From: Lasioglossum baleicum
Taxonomy: Eukaryota; Arthropoda; Insecta; Hymenoptera; Halictidae
Assembly (NCBI RefSeq): GCF_051020765.1
Contig: NC_134944.1
Location: 7,626,001-7,690,000, forward strand
Length of the DNA stretch: 64,000 nucleotides
Reading direction: 5' to 3'
Every line of letters starts with the position of its first letter. The stretch's first letter is position 1. A model generated the notes under the pieces. The model was not told the DNA's origin. It ran no database searches and was given only the letters and a program-made list of their open reading frames with translations. Of the stretch, positions 10,776-21,086 are shown in pieces. The translations under genes were made by a program, and so were the position numbers.

Positions 10776-12302
10776 CTATGGCTCAGACTTTTCATCAGCA
10801 AATGCGAGGAACGACTGGTCGAGATCAGCCGTGGAATCGTCGACGTTGTTGCAGTCAGAGATCCTACTGCCCCTCATAGAGTCCTCCTCAGATTCATTCG
10901 CCGGGTCATCACCTTCCTTCGAGTTGGTGATGGAAGGACTACCTGCAGACGTCGAGTCGGTGTCGGGATTGCTGAGGCTGTCACAGTCAGAGGATATTCC
11001 GACTCTCATGGAGTCCTCCTCAGGATCATCCTCCAGGTAATCCTCTTTGTCCGAGTTGCTGAACGAAGGACTCCCTGCAGACGTCGAGTCAGGTTCGGTA
11101 TAGTGGAGGCTGCTGGTGGACGAACCCTGATACGTCCGTGCTTCAGGAGTCTTGAAATAGAAATTCCTGATCATCTCGGGGTCCCTTGAAGTCTCGTTCG
11201 GCTGCGTTTGGTCCATCAAAGGACTCCCTTCAAAATCTGCGTTGATCCCAACAGGATCGCTGTCGGACGAGTCCTCTTTCGACTGTTCACTGGACAGATC
11301 CAGGAAGTTCGAGTCCACGTATAGGCTCAGGCAGTCCGAGGTATTTAGCTCAACTACTTCTTCCGAAGCACCTCCCGAAGATTCTCCGGGACGAGGATCA
11401 GGATCAGGATTCTGACGAGCCTTGCAGATCTTTCCTTGCACGTAAGGACTATCTGACAAGGTAATGCATTCGACCCAGCGATGCTGATGCGAAGATGTCT
11501 CCAGCTTCTCCACGTCATTATTATTTGCATCGATATCTTCATCATCCACCTCGAGGTCGTCGATCCGTTGAATGCAGGACACCAGAATCCGCTCCTTCTG
11601 ATCCTGGGTGACCGTGTCCCTGAACTCTTGGTTCAAGCTCAGTCTGACCTTTTCAATCTTCTCCTGCTGGCTCATGCTAGTATCAACACTCCGCCTCGCC
11701 TTCTTCAGGATGCAGGTGTAGGTCGATATGAACGTGGCCGTGCGGTCCAACAGGGAACAGTTCTCCTCTTCCATCGAGTCGTACAGTTCCGGACAAGGCG
11801 AGCCGGTCTCGGCCTGTACGGGACTGTCCACAAAGTAACTGCTCCTCCTGCAACGATTCCTCAGAGGAGTCTTCATCCTGCACAGCTCATCTACGTCGGC
11901 TTCCAAGTTTCTTCCGGGCTGGTCCACGTGCTCCAGGATCACGCCGACAGCCTCGTCGTCGAAGGGCCTCCTCCCCCGGACCGAAAAGTCCATGTGAAAA
12001 CGTTCCTCCAGTTTCCTCTTCAGCCTCTCGAGCCCGCTGGTGTTCGGCTCCTCCGCGTCCTCGGCGAAAGAGGACTCTTGCGAGTCTTCACAAGCTGACA
12101 CCTGTATCGGCACCTTCGCCGGCGTACTGGTCGGCGCGCAAGGGCTTCCAGATATTCCTAGCGAGCTCAGTTTTCGCACCAAGTCCCTCACCGAAGAACG
12201 ACGTCCACACTCCGCTCGCGCCAGACCGGTCCGCGCCGGGGTATTGTCGTTCTCTAAGGCAAGCAGACGCTCCAACGAGTCCGAGGAACTGTTCGCGCTC
12301 AT
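10776..12302 (-). CDS. Intronless unknown acidic Ser-rich protein, copy 1 (508 aa)
   Basis: I do not recognise this protein family. The frame is open for 508 codons and begins MSANSSSDSLERLL, with A at -3 of the ATG. Visible parts: a basic Ser/Arg-rich N-terminus (residues 25-60, RRSSVRDLVRK); an acidic stretch (71-90); a predicted helical segment (90-145, LERLKRKLEERFHMDF); a basic segment with TP and SP sites (144-161, TPLRNRCRRSSYFVDSP); a second helical segment (185-250); and a long Asp/Glu/Ser-rich tail. Residues 405-446 and 449-490 are a tandem repeat of about 43 residues (DSTSAGSPS..EEDSMR..ISDC). There is no signal peptide, membrane segment or enzyme motif; a nuclear or cytoplasmic binding protein is only a guess. 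A near-identical inverted copy lies at 22734-24356. By comparison this copy has TAG where the other has GAG, which removes the last 33 residues. Confidence 0.72.
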   Translation of the reverse strand: MSANSSSDSLERLLALENDNTPARTGLARAECGRRSSVRDLVRKLSSLGISGSPCAPTSTPAKVPIQVSACEDSQESSFAEDAEEPNTSGLERLKRKLEERFHMDFSVRGRRPFDDEAVGVILEHVDQPGRNLEADVDELCRMKTPLRNRCRRSSYFVDSPVQAETGSPCPELYDSMEEENCSLLDRTATFISTYTCILKKARRSVDTSMSQQEKIEKVRLSLNQEFRDTVTQDQKERILVSCIQRIDDLEVDDEDIDANNNDVEKLETSSHQHRWVECITLSDSPYVQGKICKARQNPDPDPRPGESSGGASEEVVELNTSDCLSLYVDSNFLDLSSEQSKEDSSDSDPVGINADFEGSPLMDQTQPNETSRDPEMIRNFYFKTPEARTYQGSSTSSLHYTEPDSTSAGSPSFSNSDKEDYLEDDPEEDSMRVGISSDCDSLSNPDTDSTSAGSPSITNSKEGDDPANESEEDSMRGSRISDCNNVDDSTADLDQSFLAFADEKSEP

Positions 12303-12425
12303 TGTGGCAGTAAAGTTCTCAACTACAATGAAAAAAGTTTGGGTAATCTTTTCTGAAATTTTTGCCTTTCTCCTATAAATTTCTGCCGCTTTCCTATGTT
12401 ATCCTGTAGATTTTGGCGAGAACTC
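12303..12425 (-). promoter_or_regulatory. Conserved 5' flank of copy 1, a piece of the inverted-repeat family
   Basis: These 123 bases closely match the flank of the plus-strand copy (about 22617-22733), including a possible TATA-like TTTATAGG about 70-80 bases before the ATG. Similarity stops abruptly at GGCGAGAAC. In the other locus this segment is the inner edge of a longer inverted repeat (22545-22695), so copy 1 carries only a truncated arm. Promoter function is inferred from position only. Confidence 0.5.
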
Positions 12426-12660
12426 CGGGGGAGGATCGCCGAGGATCAGAATCCCTGCGAGCCTCCTATTTCTCTCCCTGATCGTTGGGACTGCTGTCTG
12501 CCAGCACTACGCATTCGACCTCGTGTGTCCCGCTTCTCTGCATCATTATTGTTCATCTCGGATGCAGAACTCAGCTTCTCCATCTCGCTGAGGAGCTTGC
12601 TGCAGCAGCGTTTACAGGCGGACTTTACGCTTCCTCGGCGAAATAGTCATAATATCAACA
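12426..12660 (-). pseudogene. Coding-like fragment of unknown origin
   Basis: On the minus strand, from about 12643 to 12435, one frame reads through about 65 codons with a plausible protein composition, including CKRCCSKLLSEMEKLSSASE and then EKRDTRGRMRSAGRQQSQR. It lies just upstream of the unknown gene but is absent at the other copy's locus. There is no ATG at its start and no clear splice sites. It also contains an imperfect inverted repeat: TGTTCATCTCGGA (about 12549) against TCCGAGATGAACA (12663). It may be a gene fragment carried by a mobile element. Low confidence. Confidence 0.3.
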
Positions 12661-13620
12661 AGTCCGAGATGAACAACGATGCAGGGGTAGCAAATGAAAC
12701 GACGGGAGGAGCGAACAACGGTAGTGATCGAATTTTTACCTCGAGATTTTAACGTGATCAATTCTCAGCTTTTTATTTTCTTATCGAACGATCCTACCCG
12801 TTTTATTTACCGCGACGACCGGTTTTATCGATCGAACTATCACTCGACACCGTTGATCGCTTCTCTCTCTTGTAAATATTCACCCTGGCTCTATTTTATT
12901 GTACTATTGCGGGCAGAACTTCGGGCAAAACAGTCGAATGATCGATCTTTTTGAAATGATCAATAGCGGAGTAATTGAATTTACAATTTCAATTAATCTC
13001 TGTTTCTATGGAAAGCGTATAATAGTGTAGAAGGCTCGTCGCTAAATTAATTTCCGGGATCGCGAAATCGTCGATGTTTATAATATTGATATACATGTCT
13101 TAAATAATAGAATAGTTTGGAGCGAATTCCATACAGTTAATTATTATAGTGAACAGTAATAATCGTAGTATCATTAATTATAATACTCATTGATAATTGG
13201 TAGCACAATGATTGTATCACAGAGTCAACAATTCTACGAATACACTCACACGATGTACTGTAATTTCTTCTGTACTTGAAATGTATCATTTATTTATGTA
13301 TCATATATTGCGCGTAAAGGGGATACGATTAAATTCTCGTTTTCAAGAATACTTGTGTATGCATATGTATCGAACTTTATCTCGTGTCTGATCACCGACG
13401 ACCTATTCCCCTTGGACGCCTGAAAATTCAACCTCTCCGCGGTTTCTTAATTATTTATGGCTCCGAGAGTGTTCCGCCGTGTTAATTATTAAATGCCAGC
13501 CGTGCGAGGCGCTTTCTGTTGCGTTTCAAGTATTTAGCTCCCTGGAAATTCGCTGTATGAATTAGATAAACTTTTCGGCTCCTAGGTTTGGCTGTTTCTG
13601 TTCACTTTTTTTCATAGCTT
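12661..13620. other. No gene recognised
   Basis: AT-rich single-copy DNA with short open frames (86-118 codons near 12396-12954) that lack domains. Nothing else recognised. Confidence 0.55.
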
Positions 13621-14190
13621 CTGGTTCATCTTTGGAAAAAGTAGTCTGTAAAAGAATAGTCTGGAAGTCGCAATTTTACTTATAAATCGGGCACAATTTT
13701 TGTTTGCTTTCCGTTTCGAGAACAATTCCCAACTCGATGGCGTTGATTGTTAAAATTAGAAATTTACTTATCAATCGTGCACGTTTTTTTTTTTAAGCTT
13801 TCGGTTTCGGAAACAATTTCAAATTCGACGGCTCCAATCGTTAAAATTTGTAAAATTTAAAATTTTGTTTGCTTTCCGTTTCGAGAACAATTCCCAACTC
13901 GATGGCGTTGATTGTTAAAATTAGAAATTTACTTATCAATCGTGCACGTTTTTTTTTAAGCTTTCGGTTTCGCAAACAATTTCGAACTCCATGGCGTTGA
14001 TAGTTGATTAATCGACAGCGAAAATTCGTATTTTCTTTTAGAAATTTCCAATTTAGGAAGTTGCAGTTTTATTTATAAATCGCGCACAATTTCTTTTTTA
14101 AGCTTTCGGTTTCGGGAACAATTTCAAATTCGATGGCTCTAATTGTTAAAAATTTGTAGTTTCTCTTAGACATTTCCAATTCAGTGTCAC
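13621..14190. repeat. Tandem array, about 82-bp monomers in a 164-bp dimer, family E
   Basis: GCTTTCCGTTTCGAGAACAA (13707, 13871) alternates with GCTTTCGGTTTCGGRAACAA (13798, and again near 13962 and 14102). Each is followed by a GATGGCGTTGATTGTTAAAA-like block. Like-type monomers are about 164 bp apart, giving a two-part higher-order repeat. Confidence 0.82.
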
Positions 14191-14990
14191 TTGAATTTTC
14201 TTATTATGCAAAAATTGCTCACAACTGTTATCAAAATGTTTTTTTTTTTAAATTTTCTAAATATTAATCGTGCCTTCTCGTTTCGTGAGCCGAAGCTTGT
14301 AAATAGAGGACGGGGCGAAAACCGATATTTGCAAAATCCGGGAAAATAGATGACCGAAAGTACGCGTTCGAAAATACCGCCGCGGTGCCCTAAAATTGGA
14401 CGCTCCTTTAATATTTCGCAAGACTTAGAATACACCGTGCTTGAACCGCAGTTTCTATGATTAGCCGAGAAATGCTCTTTCCGTTCCATGATTGGAATCG
14501 CGGCTCTATTAACGGAACGGCCGGCCAAAGAAAATGTCGATCCCTCTCGCAGAATATTCGTCGATTGCGGATCGATTCGCGAATTTCATGGGTCGATTAA
14601 AAATTCAGCTTTAATGGTGGGGACGCTTTCGTGCAAATTTATGTTGGTTTAATACAAGGTTCGAGTGCACGAACGCGAGCCTTTTCCCGGACGATTCTCG
14701 ATTATTGAAGGTTCTATTAAGGGACCGACGAAACAGATCGGTCGAATCAGTCACCCTAAATCCCGACCATGCCAACCACATCGATTCCAGATGCCACAGT
14801 GCACTCGTATCTCGAGGTTAATCGAACCTGGTTGCAGACTGCAGTGTAAATGAGAAAATTGTGCTGTCGACTGAACCGTACTTGATTAGCTTTTTCAAGA
14901 ATATCTTTTACCAGGTTGCAGTGCACACCAAACTCTTTTTACACACGGTAGACATGCTTCCACAAACACCGAGGGAAAAGGTAACTCAAA
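14191..14990. other. No gene recognised
   Basis: Mixed AT-rich and CpG-containing single-copy DNA. A 113-codon minus frame (14187-14528) has no domain. Confidence 0.5.
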
Positions 14991-15640
14991 CTTAACTGCA
15001 ACAATCCTATTTTTAACGAAATTACAACGGTTCAAACATCGTCAAATAATTTCTGAAAATTAGAAATTTACTGTCCTCGTTTCGTCACTTGTGACGAAGT
15101 GGATACATTTTTCATGAGTAAATTAGGGATAGTTCGTGGAAGCAGAGGCTTCAAGCTTGAAAATAAGCCTAAATTTATTGTTATACGATTTTTTTTCACG
15201 AAATTAAAACAGCTCAAACGTCGTCAAACATTTTTCTGAAAATGGGAAATGTAGTGTCCTCGTTTCCCCACTTGGGACAAGGTGAAAAAATTTTTGATGG
15301 GTAAATTAGGGATAGTTCGTGGAAGTAGAGGCTTCAAGCTTGATAATAAGCCTAAAATTATCACACGATACTTTTTTAACGAAATTACAACGGTTCAAAC
15401 GTCGTCGAACATTTTTCTAAAAATGTCTAATTTAGTATCCTCATTTCTCCAACTATTACAAAGTGGACAAATTTTTTCTGAGTATATTAGGGATAGATTA
15501 TGGTAGTAGAGTCTTCAAACTTTAAAGTAAGCCTAAATTTATTATCGTACGATTTTTTCACGAAATTAGAACAGCTCGAACATCGTCAAACATTTTCCTA
15601 AAAATTGCAAATCCGCATATTTTCCAAGAGGTACCTACCA
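14991..15640. repeat. Tandem array, about 182-bp family F (TAGAGGCTTCAAGC)
   Basis: Monomers align on TTAGGGATAG at 15123, 15306 and 15487 (spacing about 182 bp). Each has ACGAAATTACAACGGTTCAA, GTCCTCGTTTC..CACTT, and GTAGAGGCTTCAAGCTTGA-like blocks. The same family forms the array at 50640-51345. Confidence 0.88.
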
Positions 15641-15909
15641 AATTCTAATATTTCTAATTCACAATTATTAGAGTGAAATGTAATAATTAAGATAATAATA
15701 GTTACTTTTGGCCTGCGTAAGCCTATCGTGAAATCCCCTAAGAAATCACCGAGAAATGAATAAGGTGGGAACGGCTAATCAGAAATCGGTTTTCGCCACT
15801 ACCAACCTCGAAAACTGAAACCGTGTGAGACTCTCAGCAGCACCGTGGTTCGCCACGTGTCCGTAGCACAAAGCTCGCGGTTAGTGGAAGAAGCAGAAGC
15901 CAAGTGAAA
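15641..15909 (+). other. Upstream region of the small gene
   Basis: AT-rich to about 15780, then becoming GC-richer from AACCTCGAAAACTGAAACCG onward, as a 5' untranslated exon would. No TATA box is obvious. A CCACGTG E-box-like word is at 15853. Confidence 0.35.
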
Positions 15910-16305
15910 ATGTCGGAAAACAATTTGGCCGAAATGGTGCAGGACTCCTCGTGTTGTACAACGAAGAAGTTTTGCAAAACTTTGGACACGCTGCCGTTGG
16001 ACAATAATAAACGCAGCGATAACCTGTACCTAGCGGTACGACAATGTTTGCACAAGGTGCACAGGTTGTCCCGCAGTTCCATGATGTCGCCATTGAAGAG
16101 TCCCAGACCTGTTTCAAGCCATGGAACAAGCTCCGGAGTCTTGCAAGAGTCCTTGGTCGAGAAATTCTGCGCGATCAAGGCGTTCTTCGATCGGAACGCT
16201 CAGAAAATCGAAAAGACTGGATCTAGGAGATGCAAGACGACCGTGTGGCTGGCCAGCGTTATGGGATCGACCGATCAGGGCTCCACTTCGGACAAAGTAC
16301 GGTGA
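15910..16305 (+). CDS. Possible small gene, unknown protein (131 aa, or exon 1 of two)
   Basis: The frame starts MSENNLAEMVQDSSC at an ATG preceded by GTGAAA (A at -3). It stands out from its AT-rich surroundings by higher GC and varied, protein-like composition. No known domain is visible. Features are a Cys-containing N-terminus (CCTTKKFCK), a central basic stretch (residues 44-70) with MSPLKSPRP, and a likely helix (VLQESLVEKFCAIKAFFDR). Read unspliced, it ends with TGA at 16303. That TGA overlaps a possible 5' splice site (CG|GTGATT at 16301/16302). Splicing to 17485 keeps the frame open for 44 more residues. A second possible donor (AAA|GTACGG at 16296/16297) would reach TAA at once. Function unknown. 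Confidence 0.5.
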   Translation: MSENNLAEMVQDSSCCTTKKFCKTLDTLPLDNNKRSDNLYLAVRQCLHKVHRLSRSSMMSPLKSPRPVSSHGTSSGVLQESLVEKFCAIKAFFDRNAQKIEKTGSRRCKTTVWLASVMGSTDQGSTSDKVR

Positions 16306-16379
16306 TTCGATCTATTTTATACTTCAAGGATCACTTTATACTAGATTTCACTTTATTTATACTTCAAAATTGTTATTTT

Positions 16380-17345
16380 TCGTGCTCGAAAATTTCGCCA
16401 GTGGTAGAACACTCGCTAAAGTTTTCTAGAAAATTGTAGAACGTTTTTTCTCATTATTTTTTATAAACGTACGAATTTCGAAATTCATACTTCGACTGTC
16501 GTACTGTAAGCATCTTCAATAATTTATAGTTTAACATTAAAATTGTTGTTTTCCTTTCTCGAAAATTTCGCCAGTGGTAGAACACTCGCTGAAGTTTTCT
16601 AGAAAATTGTAGAACGTTTTTTCTCATCATTTTTTATAAACGTACGAATTACGAAATTGATACTTCGACTGTCGTAATGTAAGCATCTTCAATAATTTAT
16701 AGTTTAACTTTAAAATTGTTGTTTTCCTTTCTCGAAAATTTCGCCAGTGGTAGAACACTCGCTAAAGTTTTCTAGAAAATTGTAGAACGTTTTTTCTCAT
16801 CATTTTTTATAAACGTACGAATTTCGAAATTCATACTTCGACTGTCGTACTGTAAGCATCTTCAATAATTTATAGTTTAACATTAAAATTGTTGTTTTCC
16901 TACCTCGAAAATTTCGGCAGTGTTAGAACACTCGCTAAAGTTTTCTAGAAAATTCTAGAACGTTTTTTCTCATCATTTTTTATAAACGTACGAATTTCGA
17001 AATTGATACTTCGACTGTCGTACTGTAAGCATCTTCAATAATTTATAGTTTAACTTTAAAATTGTTGTTTTCCTTTCTCGAAAATTTCGCCAGTGGTAGA
17101 ACACTCGCTAAAGTTTTCTAGAAAATTCTAGAACGTTTTTTCTCATCATTTTTTATAAACGTACGAATTTCGAAATTGATACTTCGACTGTCGTAATGTA
17201 AGCATCTTCAATAATTTATAGTTTAACTTTAAAATTGTTGTTTTCCTTTCTCTAAAATTTCGGCAGTGTTAGAACACTCGCTGAAGTTTTCTAGAAAATT
17301 GTAGAACGCTTTTTCATCTTTTTCACGAACGTACGAATTTCGAAA
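16380..17345. repeat. Tandem array, 173-bp family G, highly regular
   Basis: Six monomers. CGAAAATTTCG or its variant occurs at 16387, 16560, 16733, 16906, 17079 and 17252, exactly 173 bp apart each time. Each has GGTAGAACACTCGCTAAAGT, TCTAGAAAATTGTAGAACG, a TATAAACGTACGAATTTCG-like block and CTTCGACTGTCGTA. Monomers differ by only a few bases, so the array is young or homogenised. If the neighbouring open frames are one gene, the array lies inside its intron. Confidence 0.95.
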
Positions 17346-17484
17346 TTGATACTTGGACTCTCTTAGTGCAAATATCTGTAATAATTTCTTGCTATTCGTT
17401 TCGCTTAAAATAGTTAAATATTTTAAATAATTTTCTGACGGTGTGAATCCTGGAATCGCGCTGATTTTCTGTGTTTTCTCGCAG

Positions 17485-17620
17485 TAATTGCTGTTGGGAC
17501 GTGGAGATCGAGGCGAGGACGACGAAGGATGTATTTTTCGAAGAGGTCGTCGAAAAGCGTAGAGAGCTCTCTTGTTATATATTTATTTATTATTCCACCA
17601 CGTTCTCCGGGAGGTTATGA
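17485..17620 (+). CDS. Possible terminal exon of the small gene
   Basis: The sequence before 17485 is a strong 3' splice site: a pyrimidine-rich tract CTGATTTTCTGTGTTTTCTC followed by GCAG. Joined to the exon ending at 16301, codon CG|T continues as R-N-C-C-W-D-V-E-I-E-A-R-T-T-K-D and reaches TGA at 17618. The middle (EARTTKDVFFEEVVEKRRE) looks protein-like; the end is less so. An AATAAA at 18264 could serve as a polyadenylation signal but is distant. The exon is an inference from splice-site quality and frame continuity. Confidence 0.3.
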
Positions 17621-18757
17621 TTTGAAGATCGATGGTCGCGTTCGATGCAGGGGTAACAATATCGAGTAACATGTATGGAAACAACGTTAGACAGTGAGAG
17701 AACGGAGAAAATGGCGGAGAGAGAGACGAGTAGTTTCTTGCGATGCGATTCGCGAGCACGATCGCTCGGCGATCAGGATGAAAAATGTCGCTTGGAGGTA
17801 CAGCGCGACAATAACGCGAGCTAGTTTGTCCCAGGAATGATAGGTCGGCGGGAATATAAAATGATCGTCGCTAGCGTTTCACTCGCGTGCTTATTTACAC
17901 GGCGCATCTGCGCTGCATTTATCAGCTGTTCGCGATGCATTCGTCCGGCGTAATTGTCGGGCCGTTCGCGCTCTTTCTCTCTCTCTCTCGCTAATGAACC
18001 CTGCTCGAGCAATTATAATAGATTGCGCGTCGAAGCCGCGAGTTCCCGGGAAAGAACTCGTTTATGCGAATCATTTTATCCGCCGAAAACAACGTGTTGC
18101 TTCCCGTTGTTCTCGGCCCTTCAACTCGAATATTATACTACTCGGTGATTTTATATGCGAGGATATTATATGATACATTTTGTATACGAGAATATTGTAC
18201 TGTACATTTTATATATGCGAAGATTATACATTTTATACGAGGTTTATGTTTGATTTCTAACTAAATAAAAGATTAATCGCTTGCGGAACGATGATTTAAT
18301 CCTTTAAATTGTTTGTTATTTGAACGCAACAATTATACCGCAATGCGGAACTTTATGTAAAATAGGAATTTCCTTGCTAGAATTTGTTAGAGATGTTACT
18401 GCACTGTGGACGTAGCTTTACATCAAACTTGCAGAGAATTAAAATTGTTATCGAGTTACAAGATTTGATTTATTCACATTTCTCGCGATTTTTGTTAAGG
18501 TATATTGTTGAATATAATCTGTTGAAGCAATTCCCATGAATAACTTCGATAATTGTAAACTGAACAATTTGAAATATTTTTCATTCACGATTATTGAGAT
18601 TGAAAGATGCATCCATGAGGAATTATTCAACAAATTCATTTCGTTGGGTATACAATATTTAAGAAATTTGGATAGATGCGCTCTTGTTATTTTTATAAAG
18701 TAACGTTAGTGGTAATAATTGTAGGAAACCTATGATACACTGCTAGGGATTTTCTAA
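17621..18757. other. No gene recognised; short imperfect repeats
   Basis: CpG-containing DNA to about 18130 with a CTCTTTCTCTCTCTCTCTCG tract near 17970. Then at 18145-18245 there are imperfect repeats of about 35 bp (ATTTTATAYGCGARGATTATA type), followed by AT-rich single-copy DNA. No convincing coding frame. Confidence 0.5.
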
Positions 18758-18758
18758 T

Positions 18759-19326
18759 TACAGTCAAAGGTATTTGAACGCACTTTAAAACAGTATAACT
18801 TTTTTATATTTGTAGCATTGGTTTACTAAATGATCTGCAAAACAGATTCTCCAAAAATTAGAATTTACAAGGTTGCATGCAAGAAGAAAAAATTTTGGGC
18901 CCTTAATGAAAATTTGAAATATATGTTTTGTAGATCTATGTTAATAATACTCATGCTGAAGATTTCATCAAAATCGATTAACATACTCCATAATTCCTCG
19001 CGACTTTTCGATCTTTCGATGCGTGTCGTTTTTTTTCTGCGTCAACCGATTTCGATGAAATTTTCAGCATGTGTATAACTAACATACATTTGCAAAACGC
19101 ATATTTTAAATTTTCATTACGGGCTCTAATAAAAAAGTTATATATGGTGCCTCTTTTTCGTTCTCGTGTAATTCTTAGCAATTGCAATTTTTTCGAAATC
19201 TTCTCTGCATGTCGTTTGGTAAATCAATTCTTCTAATTGCTCAAGAAAAATCAGGTTGTTTGGACCGAACACAAAAAAAGTTATACTGTTTCAAAGTGCG
19301 TTCAAATACTTTCGTGGTTCACTGTA
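18759..19326. mobile_element. Palindromic Tc1/mariner-like MITE
   Basis: It begins TACAGTCAAAGGTATTTGAA and ends with its inverted partner (GCGTTCAAATACTTTCG..CACTGTA), bounded by TA. The arms pair over long stretches. TTAAAACAGTATAACTTTTT pairs with AAAAAGTTATACTGTTTCAA. ATTTGAAATATATGTTTTG pairs with CAAAACGCATATTTTAAAT. TGCTGAAGATTTCATCAAAA pairs with TTTCGATGAAATTTTCAGCA. No transposase is present. A foldback non-autonomous element fits best. Confidence 0.8.
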
Positions 19327-20600
19327 CAAAGGAATCTTCCCCAACGGGCAGATTCTCCAAACACAGACAAACTACATATATCTCCTTCCTTCAACGGGTC
19401 TGGTGACTTTCCACTAGTGACTTTCCTCTCGCATTTGCTGACCGTATCCAAAACAAACCGATCGTTCCCGTGTGTCTGTTGTCACTGCGAACGAGCCTTG
19501 ATCGTCGAACGACAATTTGGAAACGCAACTTAATCGTAGCCGTTAGAATCGCGCCGCCATCTTTCGCGTTCCATTTGCTGGCATCACAGTTTCGCAAACG
19601 AAGCGGTATAGGACGGTTGTAGACAAGTGTGTCCAGTTAAGAACAAATTTTTTTGGTGATTTATAGTTCCAGAAACTTTTCAGTTAACAGTAAAACTACC
19701 GAGATCCGAACGAGCCTTGATCGTCGAACGACAAGTTTGAGAGCAATCGTGATCGTAACGTAATATATTTAATAATTAACGTAATCGTTGTCGTTATCAT
19801 CGCGCCGCCATCTTTCGCGTTCCATTTGTTCGCCCCATAGTTTCGCGAACGGATCAGTATATCTCGAATTCTCTTTCGACGACGTGAGTGTTGGTTTCGG
19901 ACAGTGTGTCGAGGTAAGAACAACTTTTTGTCGGGTTGTAGTTAAAGAAAATTTTCAGCTGAATCACAGTGATCTAGTTAACACTAAAAATACCACCACC
20001 GGTCAAATGACCGGTTCCAGATTATTTACTTCACAATGAACCGGGCAAAGTTCATATAAAGCTCAATTTTTAATTTTAAAAAAAGCTCAATAGGTTTGCA
20101 GATTCTTCTTTTCTCGAGTTTGAAACGGAACGCTTTTCGACGACGTGAGTGTTGGGTTTTCGGACAGTGTCGAGGTCAGAACAAATTTTTGTAGAATTGT
20201 AGTTAAAGAAAATTTTCGACGACGTGAGTGTTGGGTTTCGGACAGTGTCGAGGTCAGAACAAATTTTTGTCGAGTTGTAGTTAAAGAAAATTTTTAGCTG
20301 AATCACAGTGATCTAGTTACAGTAAAACTATCCAGCCTCGAACGAGACTGAAATTTTTTAATTTATAATAGAAAATACGACACAGAATTTAGTATGATTT
20401 TTATTTATTTTAGATCTAAACAGCCTATTCGATTCGGGTGTCTGAAAACTCGTGTTCAAAAAAGTCGTTTCCAACTGGCAGATTCTCAAAATACAGAAAA
20501 ACTATATCTACTTTCTCCAACGGGCCTCGTGGCTCTTGTGACTTTCCTCTCTTGCTGACCCTATCCAAAACAAACCGATCGTTTCAAACCGAAAAAATTT
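19325..20600. repeat. Composite direct repeat of about 1.1 kb with internal sub-repeats
   Basis: Segment 19325-19475 (ACGGGCAGATTCTCCAAA, CTGACCGTATCCAAAACAAA) recurs at 20455-20585. Between them CGCCGCCATCTTTCGCGTTC occurs at 19551 and 19803. GACGACGTGAGTGTTGG with GACAGTGT..CGAGGT occurs at about 19877, 20140 and 20220. CGAACGAGCCTTGATCGTCG occurs at 19488 and 19709. The block appears to have grown by repeated local duplication. Confidence 0.8.
19976..20020. mobile_element. piggyBac-like terminal sequence
   Basis: TTAACACTAAAAATACCACC is followed by the 18-base palindrome ACCGGTCAAATGACCGGT (19998-20015). TTAA plus CACTA and a subterminal palindrome around TCAAATGA resembles ends of piggyBac-like elements. 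A related end at 21087-21140 has a different palindrome, and a degraded one is at 62776-62810. No transposase is visible. Confidence 0.5.
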
Positions 20601-20949
20601 CTCCAACATATATTTGTTCACTTTTGACAGAAAAAAATGTGGAATCTGCCATTTCGCCGGGCTCTGTGGTTCCAGCGTTACTTCAACCAAAACTGGATGC
20701 ATTGAATTTCGGTTCTAATCAAAATTTATTTTCGTCCATCTGTTACAGTAACATATCTCTACGCGACAGTGAACGTGTTGAATCGAAAGCAACGTTTATC
20801 AGTGAACGTTCGAGTGTACATTCATCTAGTTTATCAAAAAATCGGTAGGTTGAAGACGTTGATTGGTTTCTCAAATTTCTTCTTCGCCGAGTCTCTCAAT
20901 TCAGAGGGGGTGAGGAGAACCAAAAAAAATGTTCGACTGCTCTTTTCCT
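20601..20949. other. No gene recognised
   Basis: AT-rich single-copy DNA. A 136-codon plus frame (20438-20848) overlaps the composite repeat and has no domain. Confidence 0.45.
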
Positions 20950-21086
20950 TGCGTAACCAGAAATGTTTTCCTTTCCCCTATAAATTCTCACCGTTTCCCT
21001 ATGTATATCCAGTAGATTTAGACGAGAAGATGTGAGAAATCCAAGTTTCGATCCTGGTGGATCAATGGTTCAAAAGTTATGAATGT

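Noticed and set aside
16380..17345. Regular repeats considered as a CRISPR array
   Set aside because: Monomers are 173 bp and contiguous, with no repeat-spacer structure, in a eukaryotic intron-bearing locus.
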